From the NCBI GenBank assembly GCA_032629725.1, contig JAFEVB010000005.1, positions 744,001 to 808,000 on the forward strand: a stretch of 64,000 bases of DNA. The letters are read 5' to 3'. A model generated the notes under the pieces. The model was not told the origin of the DNA. It ran no database searches and worked only from the letters and a program-made list of their open reading frames with translations. The position numbers and the translations under genes were made by a program. This document shows, piece by piece, positions 36,401-51,686 of the stretch. Origin of the DNA: Gremmenia infestans (taxonomy: Eukaryota > Ascomycota > Leotiomycetes > Helotiales > Hamatocanthoscyphaceae). The stretch's first letter is position 1. Each line of letters starts with the position of its first letter.

Positions 36401-38786
36401 TCGAAAGTCAAGCGGTACGATGCTAGTGATGATGAAGACGAAGATGGCGATGGAGATGGCGATGGAGATGGCGATGGAGTCACAACAGGGCCTTCACATC
36501 CAAGTCTGGAATCAGACTCCCCGAAAACGCCAAATGATGAGCTCGCGTCTACTAAACCGCCAAAAATCGAAGGCTTCAATGGTCCTCCACCCCCGCCTCC
36601 GCCACCTCCACCTCCCATGCCGGGGCAGAATACTGGGTTTAATGGACCCCCTCCCCCTCCCCCGCCTCCCCCACCACCAATGCCTGGAGGGTTTTCTGGA
36701 GCCCCTCCACCTCCACCACCACCAATGCCTGGTACACCTGGCATGCCTCCGCCGCCTCCTCCTATGCCCGGTACTCCTGGTATGCCTCCACCACCGCCTC
36801 CTATGCCAGGAAAAATGGGTGGCCATTTCTTGGCTCAGCAACCTACATATAACTCTGTCCCAACTCTTGGATTACCTGTGGCTAGACCGAAGAAAAAGCT
36901 CAAGGCTCTTCATTGGGAGAAGGTCGATGCACCGATGTCTACTCATTGGGCAGCTCATGCACCCACTACAGCCGAGAAAGAAGAGAAATACGCCGAACTC
37001 ACACGAAAGGGTGTCCTCGACGAGGTCGAGAAGCTATTCTTAGCCAAAGAAATCAAGCAAATTGGGAAAGCTGCTGGCAAGAAGAGAGATAAGAAGCAGG
37101 TCATCTCAAGCGATCTGATGAGAAACTTCGGTAAGTTATTAAAATGCAAGTACCCCAAATCGCAGTTCCTAACTTTCTCCAGAAATCTCTCTCTCCAAGT
37201 TTTCATCCTATTCCGTTGAAAAGGTCGTTCAAATGATCATTCACTGTGACAAGGAAGTTATGGACAACCCAGTTGTCATGGATTTCTTACAAAAGGAAGA
37301 CATGTGCAATGTGCCTGAAAATACGGCAAAGCTGATGGCTCCGTATAGCAAGGACTGGACTGGACCGAACGCCAACAACGAAGCTCGTGAACAAGATCCT
37401 TTGGAGCTCACTCGAGAAGACCAAATATACCTTCAAACCGCTTATGAGCTTCACCATTACTGGAAATCGAGAATGCGGGCGCTCGCACTGACAAAATCTT
37501 TCGAGGCCGACTACGATGATGTTTCAGAAAAGCTACAACGAGTCTCTGCCGTATCCGAATCATTGCGCGATTCTGTGTCGTTGATGAATGTCTTGGGTCT
37601 TATTCTTGACATCGGTAATTACATGAACGACTCAAATAAACAGGCTAGCGGATTCAAGCTGAGCTCGCTTGCGCGTCTCGGAATGGTCAAGGACGACAAG
37701 AATGAGTCCACGTTTGCAGATCTCGTGGAACGAATTGTTCGGACACAGTACCCTGAATGGGAAGGTTTCACGGATGACATCTCCGGTGTCATCGCAGCCC
37801 AGAAGCTCAACGTGGAGCAACTTCAACAGGATGCCAGAAAGTATATTGACAATATCAAGAATGTACAAATGTCACTCGACTCTGGTAATCTCAGCGACCC
37901 GAAGAAATTCCACCCTCAAGATCGCGTTAGTCAAGTCGTTCAACGATCGATGAAGGATGCAAGAAGGAAGGCCGAACAGATGCAACTCTATTTAGAAGAC
38001 ATGGTACGCTCATACGACGACATCATGATCTTCTACGGTGAAGATCCCAGCGATGACAATTCGCGTCGAGACTTCTTCCATAAACTCGCCGTTTTCGTTA
38101 CAGAATGGAAGAAGTCCCGCGAAAAGAACCTGGGTCTTGAAGAGAACCGCAAGCGCAACGAAGCGTCCATGAAACGGAAACATGCACAGCTTAAAATCAA
38201 TGGAGGCGGCATTGGAGACAGCGGTCCAGCCTCGCCATCTTCAACAGGCGCAATGGACTCTCTCCTCGAGAAGTTACGTGCAGCTGCTCCGCAAGCCAGA
38301 GATCAAAGGGATAGGAGGAGGAGAGCACGCTTACAGAACCGCCACCAAGTACGCGTAGCGTCCGGACAGAAAATTCCAGACCCAGACGAAATACCCGAAA
38401 TAGAAGAATCTCTCAAAAGCCCGGAATCTGTCAGCGAAGGTCTCGCAAGCCCCGACCTCGTGCCTCCCCCCACATCCGAAGACGACATCGCGGAACGCGC
38501 AGCCCTGCTGCTACAAGGCATGCGCGGTACTGACGGGACTGAAGATCCAGAGGGCGCGGATCGTAGGGATAGTGTGAGGAGAGCACGCCGGAGGGATGGT
38601 GCTGATGAAGAGAGGAAGGCGAGAAGACGGAGGAGAGAGAAGGCGCAGAGTACCAGTACGGATCCGACGGAAGGCGACTCTGTCATACCGGAGGAAGGAG
38701 CAGAGGAGCTACCCACGCCGACGACGGTCATCAGTCCGCCTAGTCCTGAAGGCACGAAGAAGAAACCCATTGAGCTTGATGATTAG
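33479..38786 (+). CDS. sepA: Formin (SepA/Bni1 type), actin nucleator
   Basis: Exons 33479-37130 and 37183-38786 give 1,751 residues. Formins nucleate and elongate unbranched actin for polarised growth and septation. Residues 1-270 are disordered. The GTPase-binding/FH3 region starts near 280 (VEEMFLALMQKRGWHNLP) and runs to about 700. A coiled coil covers about 745-880, and an acidic Asp-Gly repeat lies near 990. FH1 is about 1035-1115, with five poly-Pro blocks of 6-12 Pro separated by Gly/Met spacers (profilin binding). FH2 begins with KKLKALHWEKVD (about 1140) and includes the spliced RNFEISLSKFSSYS and LGLILDIGNYMNDSNKQASGFKL. The diaphanous autoregulatory motif MDSLLEKLRAAAP plus the following Arg cluster shows that it is Rho-regulated by autoinhibition. 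The gene looks complete. Confidence 0.96.
36440..36480 (+). repeat. Coding GATGGC/GATGGA hexanucleotide repeat
   Basis: Tandem six-base units inside the formin encode an Asp-Gly run just before FH1. Changes in unit number stay in frame, so length variation is tolerated. Confidence 0.7.
36581..36823 (+). repeat. FH1 proline-block coding repeat
   Basis: Five repeated blocks of CCN codons with MPG spacers. The last two blocks (PGTPGMPPPPPP) are near-identical copies. They are profilin-binding tracks of the formin. Confidence 0.7.
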
Positions 38787-40454
38787 GGTTAGGGAATAAG
38801 GGGAACCTTTTTGATAATGTCTATTGCTGAAATGTGAAGCGGGGAGTTCTTCTTCTTACTTCCTCTTCACTCTTCTTCTTCTTGTATCTTCTTGTGGGTT
38901 TGTGGGCCTAGGACTAGGGTGGCGAGAGTGCTGTATTATAGGTTGATGATTGTTGGAGGGAAAGGGGGTGGTAAAATGGAAGCGTGTGAGAAAGAAGAAA
39001 ATGGGAGTGCGATGAAGAAGACAAGAGAATGTCGTTATTGGTTTTTTTTGACATTGCATGCATAGCGGGTGTTGAAATGTGCATAGGGGGGTGGAATGGG
39101 GGTACGGACGTTGACGTACATACGTGCAGTATACCAAGAAGACAGCTGGGCTTTGAATGATAATTGTGAATTAATTAATTATTTGCATGTTTTTCTTTTT
39201 GTGCTTGTGCTTGTGATTGTAATTGATTGATTGGTTTTGTGAGAAAGAGAAGGCTTTTGATGGGGATTTTTGATGAAGAGGAAGAAGGGATCTGCTATTT
39301 GGAGTTCTATTTTTGTTTTTACTGTACTTGCGTTGCTTGACGACTTCTGAGAGGCTTGGGGTGAGATGGATGGTACGGATTGATGCTTTAGTGCCTGAGT
39401 TCATATTTGTGGCTTTGTGTAGATAGATGTTCATGGTGTCTAAGCCATGCTTCTTAAGTTGGACTAGTTCCTAGACATTGACACTTTACATAGCGGTCTT
39501 GTTTTGGTGGTTTGTCTTTTTTTGGGGCTGTATGATTTTGACTGGCTTCGCTTGATATGTCTTTGGAGCTTGCAATATAGGGGGGCAGGGAAAGGGGTGA
39601 TGGTTGCGACGTTCTGTTAGGTCTGAGGAAGGGAAGTTTGATAAGCGTTTTTACATACATTTGGATTTGGACTTGGACTTGGACTTGGACTTGGACTTGG
39701 ACTGATGCCCATGACAGACTCGTATTAGATTGGGACTTCCTATTAAGGCTGAGCTTGTGGGGATAATTTGAATTCCGTCTTTCATGAATGTGAGTTAAAA
39801 GGGTACGCTTTGTTTGAAATTAGCTTGCACTGAGGGTATGGTTGTCTTTGATTTCATGATTATCCCTAATGTTTACTCAAAGTTGCGGTGCTAGTGCCTC
39901 GTTATGCCAGTGAATTTGAACGATGGTCTTTCTCTGGCAAGGACAAGTTTGCGGAAGACCCCTTTGGTTTAGTTACCTTATTGAGATTGAATTGGTCTGG
40001 GCGGTATCTGGTTTCTGCTTCCTGCCCAAAACTACCAAGGTACCTACCTGCCTAGATATATCCCCGGTCACGAGGCAATATCATGCATGACTGTTTACAT
40101 CTCGCTAAGCTTTTGGTTCTTCTCACCTTCTCATTCAACTTTGTTATGGTTCAACGTCGTCTTTCTTCTCCGCCCCATTCCGTCGGAACCGATCTTTGCT
40201 AAACACGACATACACTCCTCTCGAGCACGTTCTCTGCTGCAAGAAAGCTCTGTTTATCGACACTGAAGCATCTATCTCTGATCTCAGAACATCAACTTCT
40301 TTCCCGATTCACCGGTGAAAGTGGGACAGGCGTCGCATCAAGCATTCGATATATTCTTCTTCCTTGAATATTGACGACTATCACTCCATTCGTCGTCCAC
40401 TAAGGGCCAGAATACCTCAGAATCCTTCGACACTTACAAGCCCAGTTGCCCATC
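38787..40454. other. Intergene with TTGGAC hexanucleotide array
   Basis: Formin 3' flank and promoter of DUF7918 gene A. It is T- and G-rich. It contains the TTGGAC array at 39661-39704 and no supportable gene. Confidence 0.5.
39661..39704 (+). repeat. (TTGGAC)n tandem repeat
   Basis: About seven copies of the hexamer TTGGAC/TTGGAT in tandem in a non-coding region. Confidence 0.75.
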
Positions 40455-42490
40455 ATGGTGATTCTCATCCAAGATGGCAATCAGATCGAAGTCAGGATGA
40501 AGCGGGATCCCGAAGGAACATACTTTGATGAATATATCAAGGTGGGAGATCGCGAAAAGGCCAATGCGCAATATTACGATCGATACATTATACCGGAGCC
40601 GGGTGTCACGTACACTATTGAGGTTACCTTGAAGAAGGGCTATCAATTCAATGGTTGCCAGGCCCTCAGGGCAACTCTAAGATTCCCCGGCAAGCGTTTG
40701 GGGCGGTGTTCATCTGAGAATGTGGAATTTCACAGTTCTCCACACATGACAGTCCAAGACTGGACACAAAGCTTGGTATATTCAGGTGTTGTTGTAAATT
40801 CCGAGAACAAGATTTCGGACGGTCGGCTGGCATTTCGAAAGATTTCGATTGGTCCGTCCCACCCCTTCGATGACAGTTTCTTACTTACTGACATAACATA
40901 GATGAGAACCTCCTTAATGAAACCGACGTAATGGGAGTCAACCCAAGAGAGCTAGGTGAAATTCGGGTTGAGTTGGTGAGAGAGTATTTTGATTATCACC
41001 ATCTGACGCGGGAAGAATCACTTATGTATACGGCTGATGAACAAAATCTGGTATTACGTCTCTACGCTCTTACTACTCTGAAGCTTATCAATCTCAGATC
41101 AACAACATGCCTTATGAGCAGACATCTTGGGATGCAAACAACGTCGACCAGGAAACTTTCAAAAAGCATGGTATTACTTCTGCTGTAGGGTAAGTGTTAC
41201 TTGAGATTTCCGGGCACACTCCATTGTGAACGATGATTGAATACTCTCTAACCTTTTAGGGTGGTTGGTGGGTATGCTGCTCAAGCAAGAGTGGTTGATG
41301 GACTTCTACTCAACCTTCACACCGCCGTGCCTCAATGGGTCACTTTCTTCCACCGTCCGAAGGGTAAGTGATATACTGGATTATGACTACTAGTGCATAA
41401 CTAAGGAGAGGTTAGAATTTCTTGAGCGAACAAACACCATACTCTATCCACCACCACTTTATTGTTTTCCGTGGGAGGCACTCGACGAGGCCGAGCGTAA
41501 AATAGCCTTGTGGGAGCTTCAGCGCGTTGCAAGAAGAGACTTATCAAACTTCTTCCCAATCCAAATGGGTAGCCGCGATGATCCATACGAGCTGAAGCCG
41601 TGGAACTCATTGGATATCTGGCAGCGACGTGCAGTATTCAAGACCCTTCAGGTATTCTTAATGACCCCCCACTAGCATCTAGTGCTAACAATATACTGGA
41701 GACAGCTCAGAAATCGCATCAGCGAAAAGATGTCCTGGCTCAACTTTTGGAGACCTCGGCGGAGAGAATCATAAATATAATCGACGACGATGTCACACCC
41801 AGTGCGGCAGTTGCAGCTTCTCAACGCCATAGAGCTTCTGCGACCCCGACTATCACGATTGACGATCCTCCAACGGGACAGAGAAGCATCCAGCAAGGCC
41901 GGAATAAATTTTCAGCCCAGTCTACAATCAAGCATGAGTTGAATATCGTAACTCGCTCTCCATCTGTTACATCAACAGCCACACTGGCGGCAGATCCAGT
42001 TAGAGGGAGAGGGATCAAAAGAAGATTTAGCAGTCCACGCACGGAGGTTCGAGTCAAGCAGGAGCCAATTGATGTTGATGCGATTGAGGAGGCCAGGACT
42101 AAGGAGATGCTCCCGCCAGTCATTGACCTTGATGAATCAGACTCACAGGAAATCCCGTCCAAACGAATCAAGAGAGAGCATAATAAGGAGATAGCCATGA
42201 CAGAGATTATGGAGATTGAAGAAACAGATGAGGTTGAAATTGTGGAGAAAGAGACAGCTGGCAAGGCAGGTCCAATGGAGGTCAAGATCGAGGATGTTGA
42301 AGATATGTTTATGGTCGAGAGTGAGAAGCCCGAGGAGTCAATAATGACCGAGGAAGAGAGGATGGAAAAGGAACAGAGGATCGCTGAGATCGAACGAGAG
42401 GTGGAAGAATTTGAGAAGGAGAAGCAGAGAGATGCGGACGAGATGGCTGAGTTGCGTCGGCAAGCTGCATATGATATGGACTATTATTGA
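40455..42490 (+). CDS. DUF7918-type protein A with SUMO-motif tail
   Basis: Six exons (40455-40851, 40902-41050, 41098-41189, 41260-41363, 41416-41651, 41711-42490) give 585 residues. The N-terminal domain (residues about 1-230) starts MVILIQDGNQIEVRMK and has the conserved EYIKVGDR, RYIIPEPGVTYTIEVTLKKGY and DENLLNETDVMGV blocks shared with the copies at 43439 and 53576. It matches the fungal DUF7918 pattern; function unknown. A middle block YPPPLYCFPWEALDEAERK is shared with copy B. The tail (327-585) holds psi-K-x-E motifs IKHE (399), VKQE (441), IKRE (479) and VKIE (517), the SUMO-interaction-like VIDLDESD (463) and a Glu-rich coiled coil (about 530-580). The tail looks nuclear and SUMO-linked by motif only. 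Confidence 0.85.
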
Positions 42491-43438
42491 TGTACAAGTC
42501 TTGCGGATTGGAAGCTGCTGCCATGACGGTGCGGTATTGTGCCATGATGGAGAAAGCTGTTCTAGGCTATGCTTTACATGCTATGGCCGTCGCCCTTGTC
42601 CACGATTGGCTGCGTGGGAGCATCGGAGTTTGTCAGGATACATCGTTGGTGGGGAGAAAAGCACTGCCAGTTTGTTTGTAGTACCATAATCAACGTAAAA
42701 ACAACGCCTTTGGCACCATTAAGTGACATACGGAGAATCGCTCAACAATAAATGAACTTTCTTAAGGCATTGGAACAAGTAATTGACGCTCCTAACGGGT
42801 AATTCCAGAACTGCACAATTGTGGGCAACTTACATGACTGAAGTGGCAGCTCTGATTCTTTATATAAACACTGCTATAGGACCTACGAACTACCTATTTT
42901 AAAAATCAGAATTACCATTTTAATACTCTACTTAGCAGTCCAGTCTTAGTTCTTCCATATAGTTAGTACTTATCCGTCTGTGAAAAGCGACGGAGCGCTG
43001 CAAGTAACTAAAAGCAATGAGGCCCTAGCGTGCGAAGTTCTCATTCAATTTTAGGATTCACTGTTTACCTGGCTACAAGTAGAACATCGCCAACCTCAAC
43101 TCTTTCTCTTTCTTGCATCTCGCTTTCTTTCGACACCATTCTTCCACAACGACCGCGCTGCTACTCCCTGAGCTCGAGACTGCAGCTATTCTCTCGAGCC
43201 TTTGCTTCTTTTGCACAGACGACAGCGCAACAGCAAATCTGAGGTCAATACACACGAACATCGAGGATCTCAGCTTTGTCTTGAGCTCCGCAAATGAATC
43301 GAAATCGAGGACGCCAACGACGATCTGGCCAACAACATCGACAACTTCCAAGAAAGCCGTGACGAGCGAAAGAGCCTCATTGCTCAAGAAAGCCTGTGAC
43401 AATCACGACAGCAAGAGCGTTCCTCGGTTGCTTTCATC
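42491..43438. other. Intergene between DUF7918 copies A and B
   Basis: AT-rich from 42860 to 42960, then a C/T-rich leader before copy B. No gene seen. Confidence 0.45.
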
Positions 43439-45276
43439 ATGGCAATTCTCACCGAAGGCGAAAATGAGATCGAGGTGAAGATCAAGAGACATCCGGAGGA
43501 GACTTATTTTGACGAGTATGTCAAATTCGGAGATCGAGAGAAGCCCGGTGCGAAAGAATGTGAGTGATATATCGTTCCAGAGCCCGGAGTCACCTATGCC
43601 ATTGAGGTTACCCTCAAGAAGGGCTATGACTTTGGAGAGTGCAAAAAAGTGCATGCGTTCATGTATATTACAGGTATCCGATATGTCATCGCAAGAGCAA
43701 TGGCTAAGAGACCAGAAAACCTCAAAGGAGGTATTAAAGAGGATATTACTATGAGAATTGAACAAACAGCCATCGAAGTTTTCTGCCAAGTACTTTTTGG
43801 AGCCGAATTTGTGTTCAAGGAACTGAATACAGGTAATGTGTATACTCGATCCGCATTAGTTCTCCACTGACTAGATGATACTAAGCTGAGGATACCGATG
43901 AAAACCCTGATCAGGGTCATATTCCTCACGGCAAACTGGGAAACTTTGAAGTCCGAATTTATAGAACCAAAAAAACACGTCATCGGACTTCCGGCGAAAT
44001 TAAAAGGCGCAAAGGGACAGCCCAGGAACTAGCAGATATCAAAATGAGGTTTAAAGGTGTAGAGGTAAGTGAGAAGACCAAAGCAAAGAACGGCATCGCC
44101 GCTGCTGTTGGGTAATGAAAGCCAAAAACTCTGTTTGAAGATGTGGGCTAAATTGACGCAGATTCTTGGGCGGATCTTCCAAGCCGTGTGGACAACAGAG
44201 TAAAAAGGCTATAGTTCCTGATGGCCCGAAACTTAAATTTCACTTTCACGCCCGTAGGATAGGTACTAGTTCCCATTAGCACTCCGCGTCTTCGTACATT
44301 ACAGACTAACAATACAACAGAATACATCCAAACTGCCAACATCGTGCCATATCCACCTCCCCTCCACTATTATGCTTGGGATCTTCTCAATGTGGAGGAG
44401 CGCAAGCTTTCTCTAAGGTCGCTACAGGAAATCAATAAAGAGCAAGTTCATAAGCAATCCGAGGAGACAACCGGTCAAATCCTACCAAAGCCGGGTAAAA
44501 TCTGGAAGATTGGTGAACCTGCGGAATGGCGGTCTTGGCCCTTTCTGTATAATCAGGAGAGAAAGGAGACATTTCAAAAACTGCAGGTATGTAACCCAGC
44601 CTGCGATTTGAATATTTGCTAAAAGGTCAATTAGAAAGCGTGGAAAGATTTCGAGCGAGGGAAAGTTCAGCACCAAATCTCCGAACTGTCGGCAGAGGAA
44701 ATTCTTGAACTCGAAGGTGGAGATGCGGAATCCAAAGGAGCAGACCCTCCGAAAAATGATGGCAGAGTAATTGGTGCGACATCAGAGACTCCAGATGCCG
44801 CAGTGTCTGAAATCATCAGAAACTCTATATCTGCAAGCGATGACACTGTTGCGGGCCCTTCAAACGTTTCAAGTTCACCTGCAGCTGCACGTCCATTACC
44901 CAGAGGCGAGTCGGCCGACGATGGTCCACGCTTAGGCAACCAATCTGAAGCTTCTTTACAGATCATGGAAGGACCGGAGGTCGCAAGTGAGGGCAGTGGC
45001 TCTCAGCGTGCCACTCCTCAGCGGGCCCCGTCTGCAATAATCAAGAGAGAACACAGAGAAGTCATCGATCTCGATTGCATCGATGGCCCCCCAGCAAAGC
45101 GTATCAAGACAGAAGCATCCATGAACAATGATGCTGAGCTCGAGAGACTTGAGGAGGAAGAGAAGAAGCTTGCGGAGGATATTGAAGAAGCAGAGAGGTT
45201 GGCAAAGATGAAGCGCAAGCGAGAGGCTTTACAAGTGAAGATTGAAGCTGCGAGGGCTCGAAGAGCGGGGAGCTAA
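43439..45276 (+). pseudogene. DUF7918-type protein B, interrupted by one nonsense codon
   Basis: Five exons (43439-43832, 43886-44111, 44162-44253, 44321-44586, 44635-45276) keep one frame of 540 codons, broken only by TGA at codon 43 (43565-43567). At this site copy A reads CGA (RYIIPEPG) and copy C also has Arg (RYVVPEDG), so a CGA to TGA transition is the simplest history. Everything else is preserved: splice sites, YPPPLHYYAWDLLNVEERK, and the tail with IKRE (462), VIDLDCID (469), IKTE (483) and a coiled coil (about 492-532). This points to a very recent loss, a strain-specific null, or stop readthrough. Re-initiation at a downstream Met would lose the first domain strand. It is a tandem copy of A. 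Confidence 0.85.
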
Positions 45277-45862
45277 AGTCTCTGACTTGCAATGAGCAAA
45301 GTTTAGGAAATGATTGGACAGATTGTCATTGAACTTTGGGATTCAGACCTTGGCAGAGCGTTCTCATCAGAGCGAACAGGTCCTGAATATTTACACTGTG
45401 CAACTGCATTGAGACATCATTGGCAGCTTTTCCTGGGGGCTTTGATGGATGGATGGGGCACCTGGAGCTTGTTCACAGACATCATCTCTTATGCCTTCCA
45501 ACGATCATGGGAAAACAATCATATTACAGAGGTATAGACAGTTAATCAAGAAATATAGAGAGAAAGTCCCATTAAAATCGTTTCATAGGAACAACTCGGG
45601 GGTAACACGTGCAGTAGATCACGAAGCGGGGAGGGCGCTGATCATCGACGCGGGTGAGAATATCCGGTGCATTTAGGCGCGAGTTTCGGCATCTTCACCT
45701 CCTCCTTAACAAAAACCCGCGCTAGATCTATCACAGCATGCTCATAGTTTAATGCTGCATCTATTCGCTGTCAATCCACTGTTTCAAACATCGTATATAG
45801 TACGATGGCAAGTGCCATTTCCTTCCACTTTTAGCATCTCCAATAACTCGTGACCCCTCAAA
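45277..45862. other. Intergene between DUF7918 copy B and DUF2264 gene
   Basis: 586 bases, no supportable gene. It should contain the promoter of the DUF2264 gene. Confidence 0.45.
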
Positions 45863-47860
45863 ATGGCAGAGAGCGCGAAGCAATTGGTTCTGGGCTACAG
45901 TGATGTACATCCCTTCTCGAAAGTCAATATCACGAATAGAACGAGTGTTCAGGATCTCCTGAAGACGATCTTGGATCAATTGAAGCCTCATTTCTCGCCT
46001 CTGAAATCACGGATCCGCGTTCCTGGCAACACAGCAGTCAGATTTGACAACACGGCAGCAGAAATCGAAGGCATATGTCGTCCTATGTGGGGTCTGGCGG
46101 GATTAATTGGAGGTGGAGGAGAGTATGAGGGAACTTCGTGGTTCATCGAGGGACTGAAAGCTGGAACAGATCCCGAAAGCCCCGAATTCTGGGGATGGCC
46201 ACGAGACAATGATCAACGAATGGTAGAAATGTGCCCTCTAGGCTTCACGCTCGCGGTTGCCCCAGTATTCTGGGAATCGTTGTCCGAGAAAGAAAGAGCG
46301 AATGTCGAGGCGTGGCTAGGAAACTCAATCAACCAGAAAAACATGCCTAATACCAATTGGCTCTGGTTTCGGGTCTTCGCAAACCTTGGGTTGAAGAAGA
46401 GCGGCGGGAAATACTCGCAAGAAAAGATTGAACAGGATATCATACATCTCAACTCATTCTTCCGAGGAGATGGCTGGTCTAATGACGGGCCTGAAGGGAT
46501 CTGGCAGCAAGATTATTATAGCGGAAGTTTTGCAATTCAATTTTTGCAGCTACTCTACGCCAAACTCGCTGGAGACGACGATCCCGCGAAAGCTGCAGAA
46601 TTCAAGAAAAGGGCTCAGGACTATGCCCTTGATTTCATCCATTACTTCGACGAGGAAGGTAGAGCTACTCCATTCGGGCGTAGCGTTGGTTACCGTTTCG
46701 CGATGGCGGGGTTCTGGGGCGCTCTTGCCTATGCAGATGTGGAATTGCCTGCTCCATTGACTTGGGGCATAGTTAAAGGTCTTCTCTTGAGGAACCTACG
46801 ATGGTGGCAGACGCAGGAACAAATCTGGAGCCCCACTGGAACCCTGACGATCGGATACAGCTACCCAAATATGTATATGGCTGAGAACTACAACTCTCCA
46901 CAAAGTCCGATGTGGGCATGTCTGGCATTCATATGTCTAGCTGTTCCACAAGACCACCCCTTCTGGACGTCAAAGGAAGAGCCGTATCCAACAAATCTCG
47001 TTCCGAAAGTGAAGGCACTGAAACATCCCGGTCACATCATCAGCTATCTCGGTGGCCATCGAATGATACTCTCGTCTGGTCAGGCATGCAGCTACCCAAT
47101 GAAGGGCACCCACGCCAAGTACGGTTCTTTTGCATATAGTAGTGCATATGGATACTCTGTCCCAACAGGATGTTTCACACTCGAGCAATTCGCGCTGGCA
47201 TCTCAGCTCGGGTTGTCAGACGATGGTGGTGAGTTCTGGAAATCCCGCCGACTCTGTGAAGAAGCTGTTATCGAGACACACGAGGATCAGCCGGTCCTAA
47301 AATCCATTTGGAAGCCGTATCCTGATGTCAAAATTAAGACATATCTCATCCCACCAGTTGAAGCAACTCCGAATTGGCACTTACGAGTTCACAAGATTCA
47401 AGCTGGTCGTGAAGTGATGACTGCAGATGGTTCTTTTGCAATTTGCAACGAAAGGAAGCTGGACGGGAGATATCTAGATCTGTACGATGCCGAGAAAGGG
47501 GATGGAACTCTACCAAAAATAATAGGCAACTATGATTTGAACACTCCGGAGGGTAGCTCACCAGGTTCCGTGGGTTCGTTTGCAGTGTCCAAGGGAGCTG
47601 TGGGAATTGCAAGCCTCGAAGCTGGTACTCAGCGCACGGCAATGCTTGTCAATGCTGACCCCAACTCGAATCTCGTTGAGAGCAGGACGGTTATTCCAAC
47701 ACTACAACACACTGTCAAAAGGGGAGAGACAGTCTGGTATGTGACTGCAGTCTATGCAAAGCCCTCGGGAGAAAGTATCTCGCCTCAGAGCTATCTCGAT
47801 GGTTGGGAAAGTAAACCTGTCATCCCGACATGGCTGAAGGATGTTATGACAGAGTGGTGA
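45863..47860 (+). CDS. DUF2264-domain protein (putative glycoside hydrolase-like)
   Basis: A single exon encodes 665 residues, the full family length. The N-terminal three fifths (about 20-400) are helical and rich in aromatic residues ([60 protein letters not shown]), as expected for the alpha/alpha-barrel of DUF2264. The C-terminal part is beta-rich. From memory, DUF2264 is linked to CAZy family GH154, which contains bacterial beta-glucuronidases; I cannot check this here, so the activity is tentative. There is no signal peptide, so it probably acts in the cytosol on imported sugars. The adjacent downstream gene on the same strand is an MFS sugar transporter, consistent with a catabolic pair. 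Confidence 0.85.
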   Translation: MAESAKQLVLGYSDVHPFSKVNITNRTSVQDLLKTILDQLKPHFSPLKSRIRVPGNTAVRFDNTAAEIEGICRPMWGLAGLIGGGGEYEGTSWFIEGLKAGTDPESPEFWGWPRDNDQRMVEMCPLGFTLAVAPVFWESLSEKERANVEAWLGNSINQKNMPNTNWLWFRVFANLGLKKSGGKYSQEKIEQDIIHLNSFFRGDGWSNDGPEGIWQQDYYSGSFAIQFLQLLYAKLAGDDDPAKAAEFKKRAQDYALDFIHYFDEEGRATPFGRSVGYRFAMAGFWGALAYADVELPAPLTWGIVKGLLLRNLRWWQTQEQIWSPTGTLTIGYSYPNMYMAENYNSPQSPMWACLAFICLAVPQDHPFWTSKEEPYPTNLVPKVKALKHPGHIISYLGGHRMILSSGQACSYPMKGTHAKYGSFAYSSAYGYSVPTGCFTLEQFALASQLGLSDDGGEFWKSRRLCEEAVIETHEDQPVLKSIWKPYPDVKIKTYLIPPVEATPNWHLRVHKIQAGREVMTADGSFAICNERKLDGRYLDLYDAEKGDGTLPKIIGNYDLNTPEGSSPGSVGSFAVSKGAVGIASLEAGTQRTAMLVNADPNSNLVESRTVIPTLQHTVKRGETVWYVTAVYAKPSGESISPQSYLDGWESKPVIPTWLKDVMTEW

Positions 47861-48738
47861 TATTGCTCGTCGTCAACGGTTGTGGCTATATAATGCACCC
47901 CAAGGAAGTATTGCTCTCATTGCTAGCCTCCACGAAGGACTTTGGGCGTTCTTGGGCAAATCTATATATCATGACCGAATCAGAGGCAAGAAACCAATGT
48001 TCTGCTAGCCTGTCTTGCCAATCTGTAAGAGTTGCATATGCAAGCAATTTAATCGAAACACCACCAGCACCACTGGAAACCCCCCTCTTGTGCGAAATTA
48101 AGAACATCTCAAGTGTTCAAATTCCTTTGGATTGATTAGTATGATTATCCATCTTTAGACGAGGAGAATTTGCCAGCCCAAATCGCCAAGCTCTTGTGGC
48201 GGGCGGCTTATAGAGCGATTTTGATCCATCAATCAGACTTCAACATATGAATATTCTTCCTAAAATTGCGCACCACGTCCCATCGAACTTGTTGGCTCGA
48301 TAAGGGAAGTCCCTGGCTAGTTTTGGGCCATACGAGCTGACCGGCGATCAAACTTCTTCAGATTGCGGGGTCCAATCACTCCTCTTTCGTGCTTACATAT
48401 AAACTAGCGCATATACCCATGATTTTGTTTTTTTTTATCTTACGGCAGTGCGTTTTACCCGGAGCTTCATTGGCGGGGTAAATATGCGGGGTGCCTATTA
48501 GCCGTTGCGGTCGGGGTGCTCCAGATGCTCATGATGTAGCGTAAGCATGTACTTGAAAAGAGCCCTTGCTGCCCTCTGAATTAGGTACCGATACTTGAAT
48601 GCTTATAATCCTCCTGCCTCTCACTTTTCTTCGGAAGGTAATCTTTTCACTTTGCAGCTTCAAGCTCATTAGAACTATAATTGTACAGCTTCTGGTTGAT
48701 ATTATCGAAACCTGAGCGGGATTGTGAAATTCCACACG
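47861..48738. other. Intergene upstream of the sugar transporter
   Basis: 878 bases with a T-run near 48425. No supportable gene. Confidence 0.45.
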
Positions 48739-51289
<2,551 letters not shown>

Positions 51290-51686
51290 TTGCTATGATA
51301 TTGATTTTCTAGTGGGGGCCTGAATAAATCTCTGGTTCAATTGTGATTAGATGTTGGAATTCAAGGTAATGAAGGTAGGGGAGAGGGCAGGGTAGATCTT
51401 CAAACGAAGCTAAGTAGCTATGGTCTTCTAATAGTACATGGATGTAATGAATTATTTGAGATGATATGGCCTGCCTGGGTGTGAAGGGGGTAAATGCCGG
51501 AATCGGCCGGATGTTGGTTCGCAGGGCCAGAGTCTTTTCCTCGATGTTCAAAAGCGGCGAGAATTTCTGGTGGAAGTAGGCGATTTTTCTGAGGACGGGA
51601 AGGAAAATGCGTTCGTAAAACGCAGAACTTCCCAGTGCAGTCTATCGGGTCACCCCTCCAAAAAAACCCAGCAATGAAGCCCGCTC
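51290..51686. other. Convergent 3' region between transporter and DUF7918 copy C
   Basis: 397 bases between two converging genes. No features seen. Confidence 0.45.

Noticed and set aside
36331..36744. Antisense Gly-rich ORF opposite the formin FH1 region
   Set aside because: Poly-Pro codons read as poly-Gly on the other strand; shadow of the real gene.
43561..43581. 21-nt GTGAGT...CAG mini-intron that would skip the stop in DUF7918 copy B
   Set aside because: Too short for a spliceosomal intron, and its removal creates a new TAG at the junction.
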